DNA of 12,113 nucleotides, taken from assembly GCA_022563615.1 (NCBI GenBank), contig JADFMZ010000058.1, forward strand, positions 1-12,113. The letters are read 5' to 3'. Positions within the stretch are counted from its first letter, which is position 1. Each line of letters begins with the position of its first letter. Both the position numbers and the translations under genes were made by a program. The notes under the pieces were generated by a model, which made no database searches, was not told the DNA's origin, and saw only the letters and a program-made list of their open reading frames with translations. This DNA comes from Planctomycetota bacterium. GTDB lineage: Bacteria > Planctomycetota > Phycisphaerae > UBA1845. Below are positions 11,953-12,113 of the stretch, one piece after another.

Positions 11953-12113
11953 TGTTTGAAGTGTCCGGGCCGAAAGTATCGAACGTCTCGATTCCGGCGC
12001 TCGACGAAGCGGCCGGAGCCGCGGCTCGTGCCCGGCAGGATGTTTTGACGAAGCCCCAGGGGAGTCTCGGACGCCTGGAGGAGATCGCCTGCCGGCTGGC
12101 GGCGATCCAGGGG
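11952..12113 (+). CDS. cobT: Nicotinate-nucleotide-dimethylbenzimidazole phosphoribosyltransferase, 3' partial
   Basis: The first 54 residues run off the right edge. LTKPQGSLGRLEEIACRLAAIQG at residues 32-54 is the conserved N-terminal signature of CobT (KP-x-GSLGRLE). The enzyme uses nicotinate mononucleotide to make alpha-ribazole phosphate, activating the lower ligand of cobalamin. The ATG overlaps the cobO stop by one base (TGATG). The catalytic glutamate near the C-terminus lies beyond the window. Confidence 0.92.
   Translation, partial: MFEVSGPKVSNVSIPALDEAAGAAARARQDVLTKPQGSLGRLEEIACRLAAIQG

Overview
The window reads as two unrelated stretches of GC-rich bacterial DNA joined inside one open reading frame at about 8,684-8,698. 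The left 8.7 kb carries metabolic and envelope genes separated by spacers rich in small palindromic repeats. That style, together with a bacterial STT3-type oligosaccharyltransferase and a pentapeptide-repeat protein, suggests a Planctomycetota-like organism (inference, low to moderate confidence). The right 3.4 kb is a tightly packed corrinoid uptake and cobalamin synthesis operon. Its binding lipoprotein has a long Pro/Thr/Ala linker of the kind common in Chloroflexota (inference).

Left part, in order: the 3' end of a sulfite-oxidase-family molybdopterin protein fused to a pentapeptide-repeat tail (+); an inverted pair of a 25-nt palindromic repeat; a DUF971 protein (-); a D-2-hydroxyacid/phosphoglycerate dehydrogenase (-); a 39-residue single-span membrane protein (-); an inositol-monophosphatase-family phosphatase (+); a repeat-containing spacer; transaldolase (-); a perfect palindrome; an STT3/PglB/AglB-like oligosaccharyltransferase (-); and a 556-bp spacer with two families of inverted hairpin repeats. 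The hairpin stems in that spacer differ by compensatory base changes. Last comes the N-terminal half of a Zn-dependent phospholipase C-like protein (+).

At the residues ADTIA, which fit both families, the phospholipase-like frame runs without a break into the last ~40 residues of a BtuC/FecCD-type ABC permease. After that the gene order is that of one operon: btuC (3' end) - btuF (lipoprotein) - btuD (ATPase with an extra C-terminal domain) - cobO (corrinoid adenosyltransferase) - cobT (start only). The encoded pathway imports corrinoid across the membrane, adenosylates it and begins lower-ligand activation. The simplest explanation of the joint is a chimeric metagenomic contig or a recombination joint rather than a functional fusion.

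No tRNA, rRNA, CRISPR array, transposase or cobalamin riboswitch was recognised. The most interesting points are the PLC/BtuC joint, the covarying hairpin repeats, the molybdopterin-pentapeptide fusion, the extra domain on BtuD and the small membrane protein.
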